From Rhodococcus sp. IEGM 1409 (lineage in GTDB: Bacteria; Actinomycetota; Actinomycetes; Mycobacteriales; Mycobacteriaceae), in the NCBI RefSeq assembly GCF_030056735.1, contig NZ_JASHKN010000005.1, positions 286,023-350,022 of the forward strand: DNA of 64,000 bases. Reading direction: 5' to 3'. Shown here one piece after another: positions 25,801-34,979 of this stretch. Both the position numbers and the translations under genes were made by a program. The notes beneath the pieces are model-generated. The model did no database searches. It was not told where the DNA came from and saw nothing but the letters and a program-made list of their open reading frames with translations. The number at the start of each line of letters is the position of its first letter. Position 1 is the stretch's first letter.

Positions 25801-28800
25801 TCAGTCTCGAGTGAACCCGTGGCTCAACTCGTCGATCCGCGAGCGGTAGCGCTCGACCGCAGCGAGTTTGATGCCCTCGTATCCGCGGACCATATCGGGT
25901 AGCTCAGCTATTTCGACTGCAAGGTGAAGGTTTTCAGTTGTCAGTTCTTTCAACAGATTCCGGATAAGCGCCTGATACTCGACGATCAGCTCACGTTCGA
26001 CTCTTCGCACGTGAGCCAACCCGAAGAGGTCGGCGCGTGTACCTCTGATGCGTCGCATCCCGGCAAGAGCGCGAAATGCCGGTGTGAACCACGGCCCCAG
26101 CACGATCTTCTTCTTCATACCCATTGCGCGCAGCGCAGGCGGGTGTAGGCGATACGAAACCTTTGCATCCGGACCGAATTGAGCAGCAATGGTGTGCCGG
26201 ACCTCGGGATCGAGGGACAGTCTCGCGACTTCGTACTCGTCCTTGTACGCCATCAGCTTGTACAGATTGCGGGCAACGGACTGCGTCAACTCGTCCGAAC
26301 CTGCGGCGCGGCGTGCCTCGATTTCACGCACGTGTTCGACGAACTCGGTGTACTTCGTTGCATAGGAAACGCTTTGGTAGGCAATCAGCTCGGTTACACG
26401 GATCGACATCAACCTTTCGAGTTCCGAGCCTCGCGTCGCTGCAACAGTGTGTGCAAGTGCCACGGATCGATCGTCGACAGGTGTCTGTCGTCTCGAACTA
26501 CCCGCCGCTGCGCGAAGGGTGTTGTCGAAACGCAACGGGTCTGCAACGAACAAGCGGCCGTAGCGAAAGGCGCGGAGGTTCGATTCGACCTTGACTCCGT
26601 TGAGAGCTATTGCCTCCTCGATGAATTCGGATGACACCGGCAGCGCTCCGATTTGGTAAGCAACGCCGGTCAGGAGGAGGTTTGCGAACTGGTCCTCTCC
26701 CAAAAGTCTCACAGCAAGATCACGCGCGTCCACCAGCCTGTGCTGTGCGACCTCCCGAGAAATCCTCTCCGATACCTTCGCCACATCAGGGAAGTCCACC
26801 GAGGTGTCGATCACCATCTGACCGGTGGGAACCTCGGAGGTCGAGACCACCGCGGTGGTGCGTGAAGCATCCGTGGCCGTGAGATACCTCGCGTCGGCGG
26901 CGACGAGCAGATCGCAACCGAGGTACAGATCGCACTCTGCGTTACTTGCTTTGCTGCCCTGATCGAGTGGGTCGAGCGTGAACTTGACGTCGGAGACAAC
27001 GGCACCACCTTTCTGCGCCAGACCAGTCTGATCGAGGGTGCGTACGTGCCTGCCGGCAAGTGTGGCTGCCGTGCTGATGATTTGGGACAGCGTGACCACA
27101 CCGGAGCCTCCCACGCCGGTGATCCGGACGGTGTACGACGAAGGGAGTTCGTATCCGGGTTCGGGTAGATCGGAGGTGTCGAGCGGCTCGGAGGATGGAC
27201 GGGCTGTTAGCTTCGAACCTGGCTCAACGGACAGGAATGATGGGCAGTCGCCGTCGAGGCATGAGTAGTCCTTGTTGCACGACGACTGATCGATCCGCGT
27301 CTTGCGCCCGAATTCCGTTCCGACAGGTTGAACGGAGAGGCAATTGGACTTCTGTCCGCAATCACCGCAGCCTTCGCAGACACGCTCGTTGATCACGATG
27401 CGCTCCACCGGTTCGGCAACCAGCCCACGCTTACGTTTGCGTCGCAGTTCGGTCGCGCACTCCTGATCGTGAACCAGAACCGTAACTCCCGAGATTCTCG
27501 CGAGTTCTTCCTGCGCTTCGATCAACCGGTCTCGATGCCAGAGTTCAACGTTCCGAGGTAGTTTCGCCTTGCGGTAGCGCTTGGTGTCGTCGGTAGTGAC
27601 GATGATGCGCCGAACCCCCTCGGCTGTCAGTGCGGCACAGATCGCATGAACCGACATGACCCCGCCGGGTTGCTGTCCGCCGGTCATGGCGACGGCCGAG
27701 TTGTAGAGGATCTTGTAAGTGATGTTCGTGCCGGCCGCGATGGAGGCGCGAATGGCGAGACTGCCGGAGTGGTGAAAGGTTCCGTCGCCTAGGTTTTGGA
27801 TGAGATGCTTCCGGGACAGAAAGGGAGCCATGCCGATCCACTGTGCCCCCTCGCCGCCCATCTGGGTCATACCTATGACTGATCCCACCTGCACCGGATC
27901 CATGAGGGATACCATTCCGTGGCAACCGATTCCGGCACCAACTGTCGCACCCTCCGGCGTTTTCGTCGATACGTTGTGGGGACATCCCGAGCAGAAGTAC
28001 GGTGTCCGGGCGAGTAGTGGGAGTTCTATGCGAGCGCTCGACGGGCGAGAATCCAGTAGCCAACGATCGACAGTCGGGAACGATCCGAAGGAAATCAGTC
28101 GACCCGCCAGACGGGTGGTGATGGAGTCGGGGTCGAGTTCGCCGTCGAGTGGAAAGAACGGTCGGCCGTTCGGCAACCTCTTGCCGACGACGGTGGGCGG
28201 GTTCTCGGTGCCGTACAGCAGGTCCTTCACCGCAGTTTCGATGATCGGCCGCTTTTCCTCCACAACGATGATGTGGCTCAACCCAGCCGAAAACTTTCCG
28301 ATCACCGTTGGTTCGAGGGGGAAGATCATTCCGAGGTGAAGGAGACGAACGCCACGCCGTGCCAACTCGTCGTCGTCGAGTCCCAGTGTTCGAAGTGCTT
28401 GGCGTAGATCAAGATACGTTTTGCCCGGTGCGATGATGCCGATCGTGTCGCTCGGCGTGCTGTGAGTGATGCGATTGAGCTCGTTGTCTGCGGCGTAGCG
28501 GCGAGCGATTTCCAATCGCGCTCCGTCACGGCTTTTCTCGAGCCTTCCGAGGGTTGGTTGAAGAATCTGTGCGGTTACTTCGTGGCGGTACGGTGCGCCG
28601 TCGACCACACGATCCGGAATGACGGGCTGAACTCGCTGCGGGTCGATGTCGACGGTGCCCGAGCCGTCGGCAACGTTGGTGGCGATCTTCAGTGCAACCC
28701 ACAGTCCGCATGCCCTCGACATCGCGATTCCGTGGATCCCGAAATCGAGTGCTTCTTGTGGGTCCGAAGGGTAGAGCGTCGGGATTCCCAAGTCGGCCAG

Positions 28801-29292
28801 CAGTAACTCGGATGCGCCTGGAACAGTTGACGACTTTGCCGCGGGATCGTCTCCGACCAGCGCGAGCGCTCCGCCTTCGGGATGCGTTCCCATCATGTTG
28901 TTGTGGCGGAACGCATCCGAAGCTCGGTCGAGGCCGGGGGACTTGCCGTACCAAATACCGATGATTCCCTCGACACGCTTGTCCGGTTGCATCCCGGCGA
29001 GTTGGGTGCCCTGGACAGCGGTGGCCGCCAGTTCTTCGTTGACGCCAGGCCGGAAGACTATGTCGAACTCGTCCAGAAGTGTTCGATTGCGCTCGAGCTC
29101 CATGTCGTAGCCCGCAAGAGGGGAACCTTCATATCCGGAGATGAAAGCAGCTGTGTCGCGCCCGGCCTGACGGTCGATCCTGCGAAGGTCGATGGGGAGT
29201 CTCGCAAGTGCCTGGATTCCGGTGAGATGCAGACGTCCAGGCTCCTCACGGTAGCGGTCGGTGATGCTCAGGACCGAAGGGGTATCGGTCAT
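25801..29292 (-). CDS. indolepyruvate ferredoxin oxidoreductase, fused alpha-beta form
   Basis: This 1163-residue fused 2-oxoacid oxidoreductase would convert an aryl or branched 2-oxoacid and CoA to acyl-CoA and CO2, reducing ferredoxin. The N-terminal pyrimidine domain includes ISGYEGSPLAGYD. The TPP domain carries YFCSGCPHNVSTKTPEG near residue 430 and GIGCHGM. A ferredoxin-like cluster (CEGCGDCGQKSNC) starts near residue 636, and the C-terminal IorB/gamma domain begins near residue 717 (ITGVGGSGVVTL). It is the last gene of the leftward operon and overlaps the hydroxylase by 4 bases. Its presence implies a 2-oxoacid intermediate in the pathway. Confidence 0.92.
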   Translation of the reverse strand: MTDTPSVLSITDRYREEPGRLHLTGIQALARLPIDLRRIDRQAGRDTAAFISGYEGSPLAGYDMELERNRTLLDEFDIVFRPGVNEELAATAVQGTQLAGMQPDKRVEGIIGIWYGKSPGLDRASDAFRHNNMMGTHPEGGALALVGDDPAAKSSTVPGASELLLADLGIPTLYPSDPQEALDFGIHGIAMSRACGLWVALKIATNVADGSGTVDIDPQRVQPVIPDRVVDGAPYRHEVTAQILQPTLGRLEKSRDGARLEIARRYAADNELNRITHSTPSDTIGIIAPGKTYLDLRQALRTLGLDDDELARRGVRLLHLGMIFPLEPTVIGKFSAGLSHIIVVEEKRPIIETAVKDLLYGTENPPTVVGKRLPNGRPFFPLDGELDPDSITTRLAGRLISFGSFPTVDRWLLDSRPSSARIELPLLARTPYFCSGCPHNVSTKTPEGATVGAGIGCHGMVSLMDPVQVGSVIGMTQMGGEGAQWIGMAPFLSRKHLIQNLGDGTFHHSGSLAIRASIAAGTNITYKILYNSAVAMTGGQQPGGVMSVHAICAALTAEGVRRIIVTTDDTKRYRKAKLPRNVELWHRDRLIEAQEELARISGVTVLVHDQECATELRRKRKRGLVAEPVERIVINERVCEGCGDCGQKSNCLSVQPVGTEFGRKTRIDQSSCNKDYSCLDGDCPSFLSVEPGSKLTARPSSEPLDTSDLPEPGYELPSSYTVRITGVGGSGVVTLSQIISTAATLAGRHVRTLDQTGLAQKGGAVVSDVKFTLDPLDQGSKASNAECDLYLGCDLLVAADARYLTATDASRTTAVVSTSEVPTGQMVIDTSVDFPDVAKVSERISREVAQHRLVDARDLAVRLLGEDQFANLLLTGVAYQIGALPVSSEFIEEAIALNGVKVESNLRAFRYGRLFVADPLRFDNTLRAAAGSSRRQTPVDDRSVALAHTVAATRGSELERLMSIRVTELIAYQSVSYATKYTEFVEHVREIEARRAAGSDELTQSVARNLYKLMAYKDEYEVARLSLDPEVRHTIAAQFGPDAKVSYRLHPPALRAMGMKKKIVLGPWFTPAFRALAGMRRIRGTRADLFGLAHVRRVERELIVEYQALIRNLLKELTTENLHLAVEIAELPDMVRGYEGIKLAAVERYRSRIDELSHGFTRD

Positions 29293-30959
29293 GCCGTCGT
29301 CGCCTGTCTCGTAGGAGCGCCTGCTACGGCGTGCGCGAGTCCCACGGTCAACGGCACATCGGACTCGTTGCTGCGCCAGGCGATATGACCGTCCGGACGG
29401 ATGAGGATCGCCGAATCGTCTTCCAGGCCAAGTGTGGCGAGTGCCAGAGGATCGGCATGTGCATCGCTACCGAACACGACTGACGAGTGTGGAACAGCAG
29501 TGCTGGATCGGTTCAACTCCTCCACCCACATTGTGCCGGCAGGACCCGCGATCAAGGTGAAGCCCACCTTTAGGAGATCGTGCGACGATATTTGTGACCC
29601 ATCGCGTTGGATCCACACATGAGGGAGCCGGGCGCCTACCCGATTCGATTGCACGTGAGACTCGGCGACCGGCGCATCATACGTACTGTCGTAGGCGTAG
29701 CCGAGTTCTTGCGCCAGACAATCGAAGTGCGCGCGCTGCAGCGGAATAGAAGCGCCGAGGTTGATGCGGGCCTGCGAAGCCACCGACGGGTCGTGGCTCT
29801 CGAGTTGGCGAGCCACATCAGCGCTTCCTGGACCGATTCCGCTCTGCGCCATGGAAATCGCGTTGCGGACACTGTGCGCTGTATTGGATTCGGCGACGGG
29901 TCGGCGGTCTGATTCGTACGTGTCGAGAAGAGCATCAGAAGCCCATCCCTGCACGACGGCCGCAAGCTTCCATCCGAGATTGTCTGCATCGGCGAGCCCG
30001 GTGTTCATGCCGAGCCCGCCGGTAGGTGGGAACTGGTGCGCTGCATCGCCTGCCAGCAGTACCCGATCCTTGCGATAATTCGCCGCTGTTCGCGCCGACA
30101 TCGTCCACGTCCCCACCGAGCAGACCTCGACATCGACGCTGTGGTCTCCGATTGCGTCTCGAATCAACGTGCGGCAGTGCTCGGGCGTGAACTGCTCGAT
30201 CGACTCGGTAGCGGGATCGAAATTCCTGTTGAACGTCCAGCGGTTGTGCCCGTCCATTCCGATGAAAACGCCGGGCGAGAGGGAATTGATCGCCCAGACG
30301 AGAAGCGCGGGTGAGTGATCGGTCCACGGTGACAGGTCTGCATGGAAGTAGATGTTGAGCTGATGGCCGAGATCGGGTTGTCCGTTCATTCCGATCCCGA
30401 GCGAGTCGCGGAACTTGCCGGTGGCACCATCTGCCACGACGACGAACTGGGCGGTGAGAGCGTCGGTACCGGCCTGCGATCGGGTCGTGAGATGTACCTG
30501 TTGGTTCAGGTTGTCGATTGCCGTGACAGTGGTGTCGTATCGGACCTCGGTGAGCCCTGTCGCGCGGACAGCCTCGAGCAGGTGCTCTTGTACGCGGTCC
30601 TGCGCGCAGGAGGTGATTGAGACCGGAGAAGAATTCAGGCGAGCAAGAATCTGGTCTTCCGGAACTTCCAGCATGCTCACGCGGCCGAATTCTTCGCCGG
30701 AGAGGGTGCTCTTCCACAAGATGTTCATCATCCACATGGGATCCACTGCGTCGCGCAGCACCGCGTCGGCAATGCCCCAGGTCCTGAACAACTCCATCGA
30801 ACGGGTGTTGACGACGTGGGCGCGCGGGTGTGGATTGATTCCGGAGTACTGTTCGCACACGATGCTCCGGACACCGTGGCGGGCAAGAACCAAGGCCGTC
30901 GCCAGGCCGACGGGTCCTCCGCCGATGATGACGACCGGCGAGGAGTCGGGCCCGGTCAT
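29289..30959 (-). CDS. FAD-dependent aromatic hydroxylase (PheA/TfdB/MhpA type)
   Basis: This 556-residue class A flavoprotein monooxygenase has the FAD dinucleotide fold VVIIGGGPVGLATALVLARHG at the N-terminus, the DG motif (VVADGATGKFR) and the second FAD motif RVLLAGDAAHQFPPTGGLGMNTG. A thioredoxin-like C-terminal domain follows, as in phenol hydroxylases. It would hydroxylate a phenolic ring to a catechol. The frame is open further upstream inside the dioxygenase gene; the ATG at 30959, overlapping the dioxygenase stop as ATGA, gives the expected N-terminus. Confidence 0.9.
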   Translation of the reverse strand: MTGPDSSPVVIIGGGPVGLATALVLARHGVRSIVCEQYSGINPHPRAHVVNTRSMELFRTWGIADAVLRDAVDPMWMMNILWKSTLSGEEFGRVSMLEVPEDQILARLNSSPVSITSCAQDRVQEHLLEAVRATGLTEVRYDTTVTAIDNLNQQVHLTTRSQAGTDALTAQFVVVADGATGKFRDSLGIGMNGQPDLGHQLNIYFHADLSPWTDHSPALLVWAINSLSPGVFIGMDGHNRWTFNRNFDPATESIEQFTPEHCRTLIRDAIGDHSVDVEVCSVGTWTMSARTAANYRKDRVLLAGDAAHQFPPTGGLGMNTGLADADNLGWKLAAVVQGWASDALLDTYESDRRPVAESNTAHSVRNAISMAQSGIGPGSADVARQLESHDPSVASQARINLGASIPLQRAHFDCLAQELGYAYDSTYDAPVAESHVQSNRVGARLPHVWIQRDGSQISSHDLLKVGFTLIAGPAGTMWVEELNRSSTAVPHSSVVFGSDAHADPLALATLGLEDDSAILIRPDGHIAWRSNESDVPLTVGLAHAVAGAPTRQATTA

Positions 30960-31471
30960 GACTGCTTGACCAGCTCGGCGAACGGCACGCCGTTGTCGAA
31001 ACGTCGACCGAGTTCGTCCGGATCGAACTCTGTACCAATCGGATTGGCCTCGAAGGCGCCCGAGCGGAAGAAATCGTCGAGTTCGGCTTCCGTGGCGAAG
31101 TTGTCGATCTGCAGTTCGACGTGGTTGCCGTCGGGATCCTCGAAGTACATCGACGTAGTCGGACCGTGGTTGATGCACCAGAAGGGTCGAACATCGTCCG
31201 CGGCAAGCCGACGATACGTGCCGATCAGATCTCCGAGTGTGGCGTAGGTGAACGCGACATGATGCAGACCGCTGTGATGCGGTTCCGGCTTGTCGGTCGC
31301 GCCACTGGCGATGAATGCGACTCGATGATGCTCCTCGTCGTACGTGATGAAGGCAAGGAAGTCATTTCCGAACGTGACACTGCCTTCGAGTACATGGGTA
31401 TACCACTCCGTCATCTGCGTGAGTTGACCTGTTTTGAAGACGATGTGGGCGAGCTTGTCGGGTGAAGCCAT
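30956..31471 (-). CDS. VOC-family extradiol dioxygenase
   Basis: This 171-residue single-module vicinal oxygen chelate protein has the expected metal ligands: His in LAHIVF (residue 9), His in SGLHHVAFTY (about 70), and Glu in MYFEDPDGNHVELQ (about 119), in the usual catechol 2,3-dioxygenase-like context. It is the first gene of the leftward operon, with a strong AGGAGG ribosome site, and is followed by the hydroxylase. The likely reaction is meta-cleavage of the catechol made by that hydroxylase, though small VOC proteins can also be isomerases or lyases. Confidence 0.82.
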   Translation of the reverse strand: MASPDKLAHIVFKTGQLTQMTEWYTHVLEGSVTFGNDFLAFITYDEEHHRVAFIASGATDKPEPHHSGLHHVAFTYATLGDLIGTYRRLAADDVRPFWCINHGPTTSMYFEDPDGNHVELQIDNFATEAELDDFFRSGAFEANPIGTEFDPDELGRRFDNGVPFAELVKQS

Positions 31472-31498
31472 GACAAAACCTCCTCGTATGGGGCATCT

Positions 31499-31550
31499 CT
31501 CTTGAATGCCATATAAGAGAAGGTACGGGTTCTTGATTGGAAGTCAAGAG
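31499..31550. promoter_or_regulatory. two 21-bp operators upstream of the dioxygenase operon
   Basis: CTCTTGAATGCCATATAAGAG (31499-31519) and TTCTTGATTGGAAGTCAAGAG (31530-31550) share the form CTCTTGA-N7-TCAAGAG and are 31 bp, three helical turns, apart. The same motif recurs between the TetR gene and the FAH gene. Confidence 0.75.
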
Positions 31551-31573
31551 AATGTGAAGATTTGCCTCGAAAG

Positions 31574-32146
31574 TCAAGGGGCTTTCGTCTTTGCCACTGC
31601 GACAAGAGCTTCCGTCAGCAAGTCGACCAGGTCGCTGGTAGGCCGGTCGAGTCGTCTGGAACTGATGAGCAGCCCCTCGAAGAGGACATGGGCAGTGTCG
31701 GCGATCAGTGAGGTGTCGGCGCCGGCAGGAAGTTGGTTGCCGATGATCGCAAGCAGGTGTTCGTCAAGCCAGTTCTGCATCTCCGCGTACGCTTCGCCGA
31801 CTGCGCTGGATGACTCGATGCGCTCGTAAGCCTCCCGATGTAGGCCGCGGTAAGGCTGCATCGCAGCGAGGAGTGCCAGAAGCTCGCCGCGAGGGTTGCC
31901 GGCGATCTCCGGATCGGATTGGACTGTAAGACGTGCGTTCGTGAAGAGTTGTTCGAGCGCTGCTGCGAACAGATCATCCTTGGTGGGGAAGTACCAGTGC
32001 ACGGCGGCGGGTGCAATACCGGCCGCTCTGCCCACCGCTGCCACGCTCGTTCCTTTGAATCCGTTGGTGACGAACAGCTCTCGGGCGCACTCTACGACCT
32101 CGGCCTGACGCTCGGCCTTGGGTATGTCTTGTCGATTCTTCGGCAT
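31574..32146 (-). CDS. TetR family repressor of the aromatic cluster
   Basis: This 190-residue regulator has an N-terminal TetR domain (ERQAEVVECARELFVTNGFKGTSVAAVGRAAGIAPAAVHWYF) and a ligand domain ending in LLTEALVAVAKTK. It lies between two divergent catabolic operons, and the 21-bp inverted repeats at both promoters are the obvious candidate operators, including its own promoter. The inducer is probably an aromatic substrate or CoA thioester of the pathway. Confidence 0.9.
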   Translation of the reverse strand: MPKNRQDIPKAERQAEVVECARELFVTNGFKGTSVAAVGRAAGIAPAAVHWYFPTKDDLFAAALEQLFTNARLTVQSDPEIAGNPRGELLALLAAMQPYRGLHREAYERIESSSAVGEAYAEMQNWLDEHLLAIIGNQLPAGADTSLIADTAHVLFEGLLISSRRLDRPTSDLVDLLTEALVAVAKTKAP

Positions 32147-32173
32147 GCCTTCGAGTCTATGGGTTCACGCCCG

Positions 32174-32218
32174 CTCTTGACTCTTGGCCATGAGATGCTC
32201 TTAACTATAAGTTAAGAG
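32174..32218. promoter_or_regulatory. operator pair in the tetR/FAH divergent promoter
   Basis: CTCTTAACTATAAGTTAAGAG (32198-32218) is a near-perfect 21-bp inverted repeat, extended by TGC/GCA to 11-bp arms. A weaker copy, CTCTTGACTCTTGGCCATGAG, is at 32174-32194, 24 bp away. Both match the sites at 31499-31550. Confidence 0.75.
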
Positions 32219-32250
32219 CATTCACTACCTGTCAACGACGAGGAGCCATC

Positions 32251-33120
32251 ATGCGATTGTTCAGTACCGACAACGGACTTGCTCGCGAAGACGAACCCGG
32301 GTGCCTGTCTGTGCTCGATCTGCCGTTCGAAGACATCGGGGCGCTGCTTCGTGGACCGGGCATCGAGGCGGCGCATGCTGCTTCGGTTCTGCGGCGGGTG
32401 GACTTCGTCGAAGTGGAGGTGTTGGCGCCCGTGCTCCGTCCGGGCAAAGTGCTGATCGTCGGACTCAACTATTCCTCGCATGGGGACGAAGCGTTGGACA
32501 TGCTCGCTTCGTTGGGTAAAACCGTCAGCAATCTCCCTACCGAACCCAATTTTCAAGTCACCGCGGGCTCTGCGGTGACGGCCACAGAGTCACCTATCGT
32601 GCTGCCGAGGATTGCCCCGGCACAGGTGGACTACGAGGGGGAATTGGCCGTCGTCATCGGCAGCGTTGCGAAGGACGTGTCGATCGAAAACGGGTGGTCA
32701 CACGTTGCCGGCCTGAGCGTGGTGAACGATGTGTCGGCGCGCGACATCCAGAAGCGAGCCATGGCAGGTGACCCTGTTGCGTCCATCGGCGTCGCCAAGA
32801 GTTTCGACAGCTTTGCGCCCTTCGGCCCGTGCCTTGTGACGGCCGATGAATTCGGACCCGCGGTGGACTTGCGTATTACCACCCGCGTGAATGGTGAACT
32901 ACGCCAAAATGACCGGACAGGAAGTCTCATCCACGACATCCCGTCATTGATCGCGTACCTGTCGGCATTTCAGACGCTCGAACCCGGCGACGTCATCTGC
33001 ACCGGGACGCCCGCCGGTGCCGGAATCTTCAGCGGACGGTTCCTCTCTCCGGGTGACATCGTAGAGGTTGAGATCGAGGGTATCGGGATGCTGCGAAATC
33101 CTGTGGTAGCAGCACGATGA
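32251..33120 (+). CDS. fumarylacetoacetate hydrolase family protein
   Basis: This 289-residue FAH-superfamily enzyme has the core motifs VDYEGELAVVIGS (metal-binding Glu) and SVVNDVSARDIQ, then GTPAGAGIF near the C-terminus. Family members hydrolyse or isomerise ring-cleavage products such as 2-oxohept-3-ene-dioates. It should act after the meta-cleaving dioxygenase encoded on the other side of the TetR gene. It overlaps the acyl-CoA ligase gene by 4 bases (ATGA). Confidence 0.9.
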   Translation: MRLFSTDNGLAREDEPGCLSVLDLPFEDIGALLRGPGIEAAHAASVLRRVDFVEVEVLAPVLRPGKVLIVGLNYSSHGDEALDMLASLGKTVSNLPTEPNFQVTAGSAVTATESPIVLPRIAPAQVDYEGELAVVIGSVAKDVSIENGWSHVAGLSVVNDVSARDIQKRAMAGDPVASIGVAKSFDSFAPFGPCLVTADEFGPAVDLRITTRVNGELRQNDRTGSLIHDIPSLIAYLSAFQTLEPGDVICTGTPAGAGIFSGRFLSPGDIVEVEIEGIGMLRNPVVAAR

Positions 33121-34979
33121 GTGCTCTCGAGGAGTTGGCGGGTCTCGAAGCTGTCGCATTGTCGGATCGAGATCTGCCGGCGAGTACTTACGAGTTGATC
33201 GAGCGATCCGCCAAACGCCACCCAGACAAGATTGCCCTGCACCTGCTGCCGGGTGGAACGGGTTGGCGAGAGCCGAATTCCTGGTCGTACTCGCAGTTGC
33301 TGAGTCGAGTGAACAAGGCCGCGAATCTCTTTGCCGCGTTGGATGTTCCGTCGGGGGGAGTGGTGGCGCTGATGTTGCCCAACTCCGGATCCGCGTACGC
33401 CGCACTGTGGGGTGCGCAAGCGCTCGGAATCGTGAACCCGGTCAACCCCATGCTCGCGCGCGAACATCTGATCGACATCTTCACACTGACAGAGGCCGAG
33501 ATCTTGTTGGCCCCTGCCCCTGGCCTTGATCTGTTGCTCTGGCAGAAGGCGCTCGACATCGCTGCCGCTGTACCGACTGTGCGGATGGTGCTCGCTGTCG
33601 GAGGTCCGCCCCAGTCCGTGGCCGAGACTGCGACCGGTGACTTCGATCTGTTGTGTGCCGAGCAATCAGGTTCGAACCTGGAGTTCGAAGAACGTCGGAC
33701 TCTCAACGACGTAGCGGCGTACTTCCACACCGGGGGAACGACGGGTGCCCCCAAAGTCGCCGCTCACACGCACCTGAACGAAGTCTCGTTGGCATGGTCG
33801 CTCGCGCAGCGCACAGAGTTCGTCGATGCTGTTGTGCTGAGCGGTCTTCCGTTGTTTCATGTCAATGCCGTCCACGTCACCGGGTTGGCTCCGCTATACG
33901 GAGGCAGCACGATCGTGGCTCTCGGTCCACTCGGCTATCGAGACAGAATGGCCGTCGAAGATTTCTGGCGGATCGTCGAGCATTTCGAAGTGTCATTGTT
34001 CTCCGGCGTTCCCACGGTTTTCTCGTCCCTCCCCGAGGTTCCGACCGGAGTCGACATCTCCTCGCTGAGATGCGGAATTGTCGGCGCGGCACCCTTGCCT
34101 GCGCGAGTGCGTCGGCATTTCGAGTCGAACACCGGCGTCCCGATGATCGAAGGGTACGGACTGACCGAAGCCACGTGCGCGAGTGTGCTGGAACCGCTGG
34201 GGGGTCGGGTTCCCGGCACCACCGGTCTCCGCTTGCCGTATCAGCACGTCAAGGCTGTCGACGTGGACGCAGGAGGTGCACCGATTCGTGACTGCCCGGC
34301 CGGCGAGGTAGGCATCCTCGCGATCAAGGGGCCGTGCGTCTTTCCTGGATATTTGAGACGCCATTCACAGGACGCCAGGCTGGATTCCTCGGGATCGGTT
34401 TTCGACGGCTGGCTCGTGACCGGCGATCGAGGGTCTGTCGACGGACAAGGATTCGTGAGCCTCGGCGGGCGGGCGAAAGACCTCATCATCCGGGGCGGGC
34501 ACAATATCGACCCGAGAACCATCGAGGAGGTCCTCCTGCAGCACCCGGACGTCGACGCGGTGGCGGCGGTCGGACGACCCCACGCACATTCCGGGGAGGT
34601 CCCGGTCGCCTACGTCGTACTGAGCGTCGACTCCTCGCCAGACATCGACGCCCTGCTCACCTGGGCTGGAGCCCACGCGCCCGAGCCGGCTGCAGCTCCG
34701 GTCTTCATTCATGAAATCGACGAACTTCCGCTCACCGCAGTCGGAAAGGTATTCAAGGTTCCGCTGGTTCACGATGCAACACGACGGGTGGTCGACGCGG
34801 AATTGGTCGAACTCGGGCTTCGAGGCCGAACGGTAATCGATGGCGACCGCGTGTCGGTGCAACTCGCTGAGGACACGGCGGACGATCGTGCAGATCAACT
34901 GCGTGACCGTCTGCTGCGCTATCACTTCGAATCTGAGGTGAGTAATGAAACTCGATGGGCTACTGGTGAACCGGCATGA
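33117..34979 (+). CDS. acyl-CoA ligase (AMP-binding)
   Basis: This 620-residue ANL-superfamily ligase has the P-loop FHTGGTTGAPKVA, EGYGLTEATC, GGRAKDLIIRGGHNIDP and the catalytic Lys in LTAVGKVFK. It is somewhat longer than usual because of a C-terminal extension. The gene is coupled to the FAH gene and is probably needed either to activate the aromatic acid substrate or to capture a cleavage product as CoA thioester. Its last 20 bases overlap the convergent glycosyltransferase gene. Confidence 0.88.
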   Translation: MSALEELAGLEAVALSDRDLPASTYELIERSAKRHPDKIALHLLPGGTGWREPNSWSYSQLLSRVNKAANLFAALDVPSGGVVALMLPNSGSAYAALWGAQALGIVNPVNPMLAREHLIDIFTLTEAEILLAPAPGLDLLLWQKALDIAAAVPTVRMVLAVGGPPQSVAETATGDFDLLCAEQSGSNLEFEERRTLNDVAAYFHTGGTTGAPKVAAHTHLNEVSLAWSLAQRTEFVDAVVLSGLPLFHVNAVHVTGLAPLYGGSTIVALGPLGYRDRMAVEDFWRIVEHFEVSLFSGVPTVFSSLPEVPTGVDISSLRCGIVGAAPLPARVRRHFESNTGVPMIEGYGLTEATCASVLEPLGGRVPGTTGLRLPYQHVKAVDVDAGGAPIRDCPAGEVGILAIKGPCVFPGYLRRHSQDARLDSSGSVFDGWLVTGDRGSVDGQGFVSLGGRAKDLIIRGGHNIDPRTIEEVLLQHPDVDAVAAVGRPHAHSGEVPVAYVVLSVDSSPDIDALLTWAGAHAPEPAAAPVFIHEIDELPLTAVGKVFKVPLVHDATRRVVDAELVELGLRGRTVIDGDRVSVQLAEDTADDRADQLRDRLLRYHFESEVSNETRWATGEPA

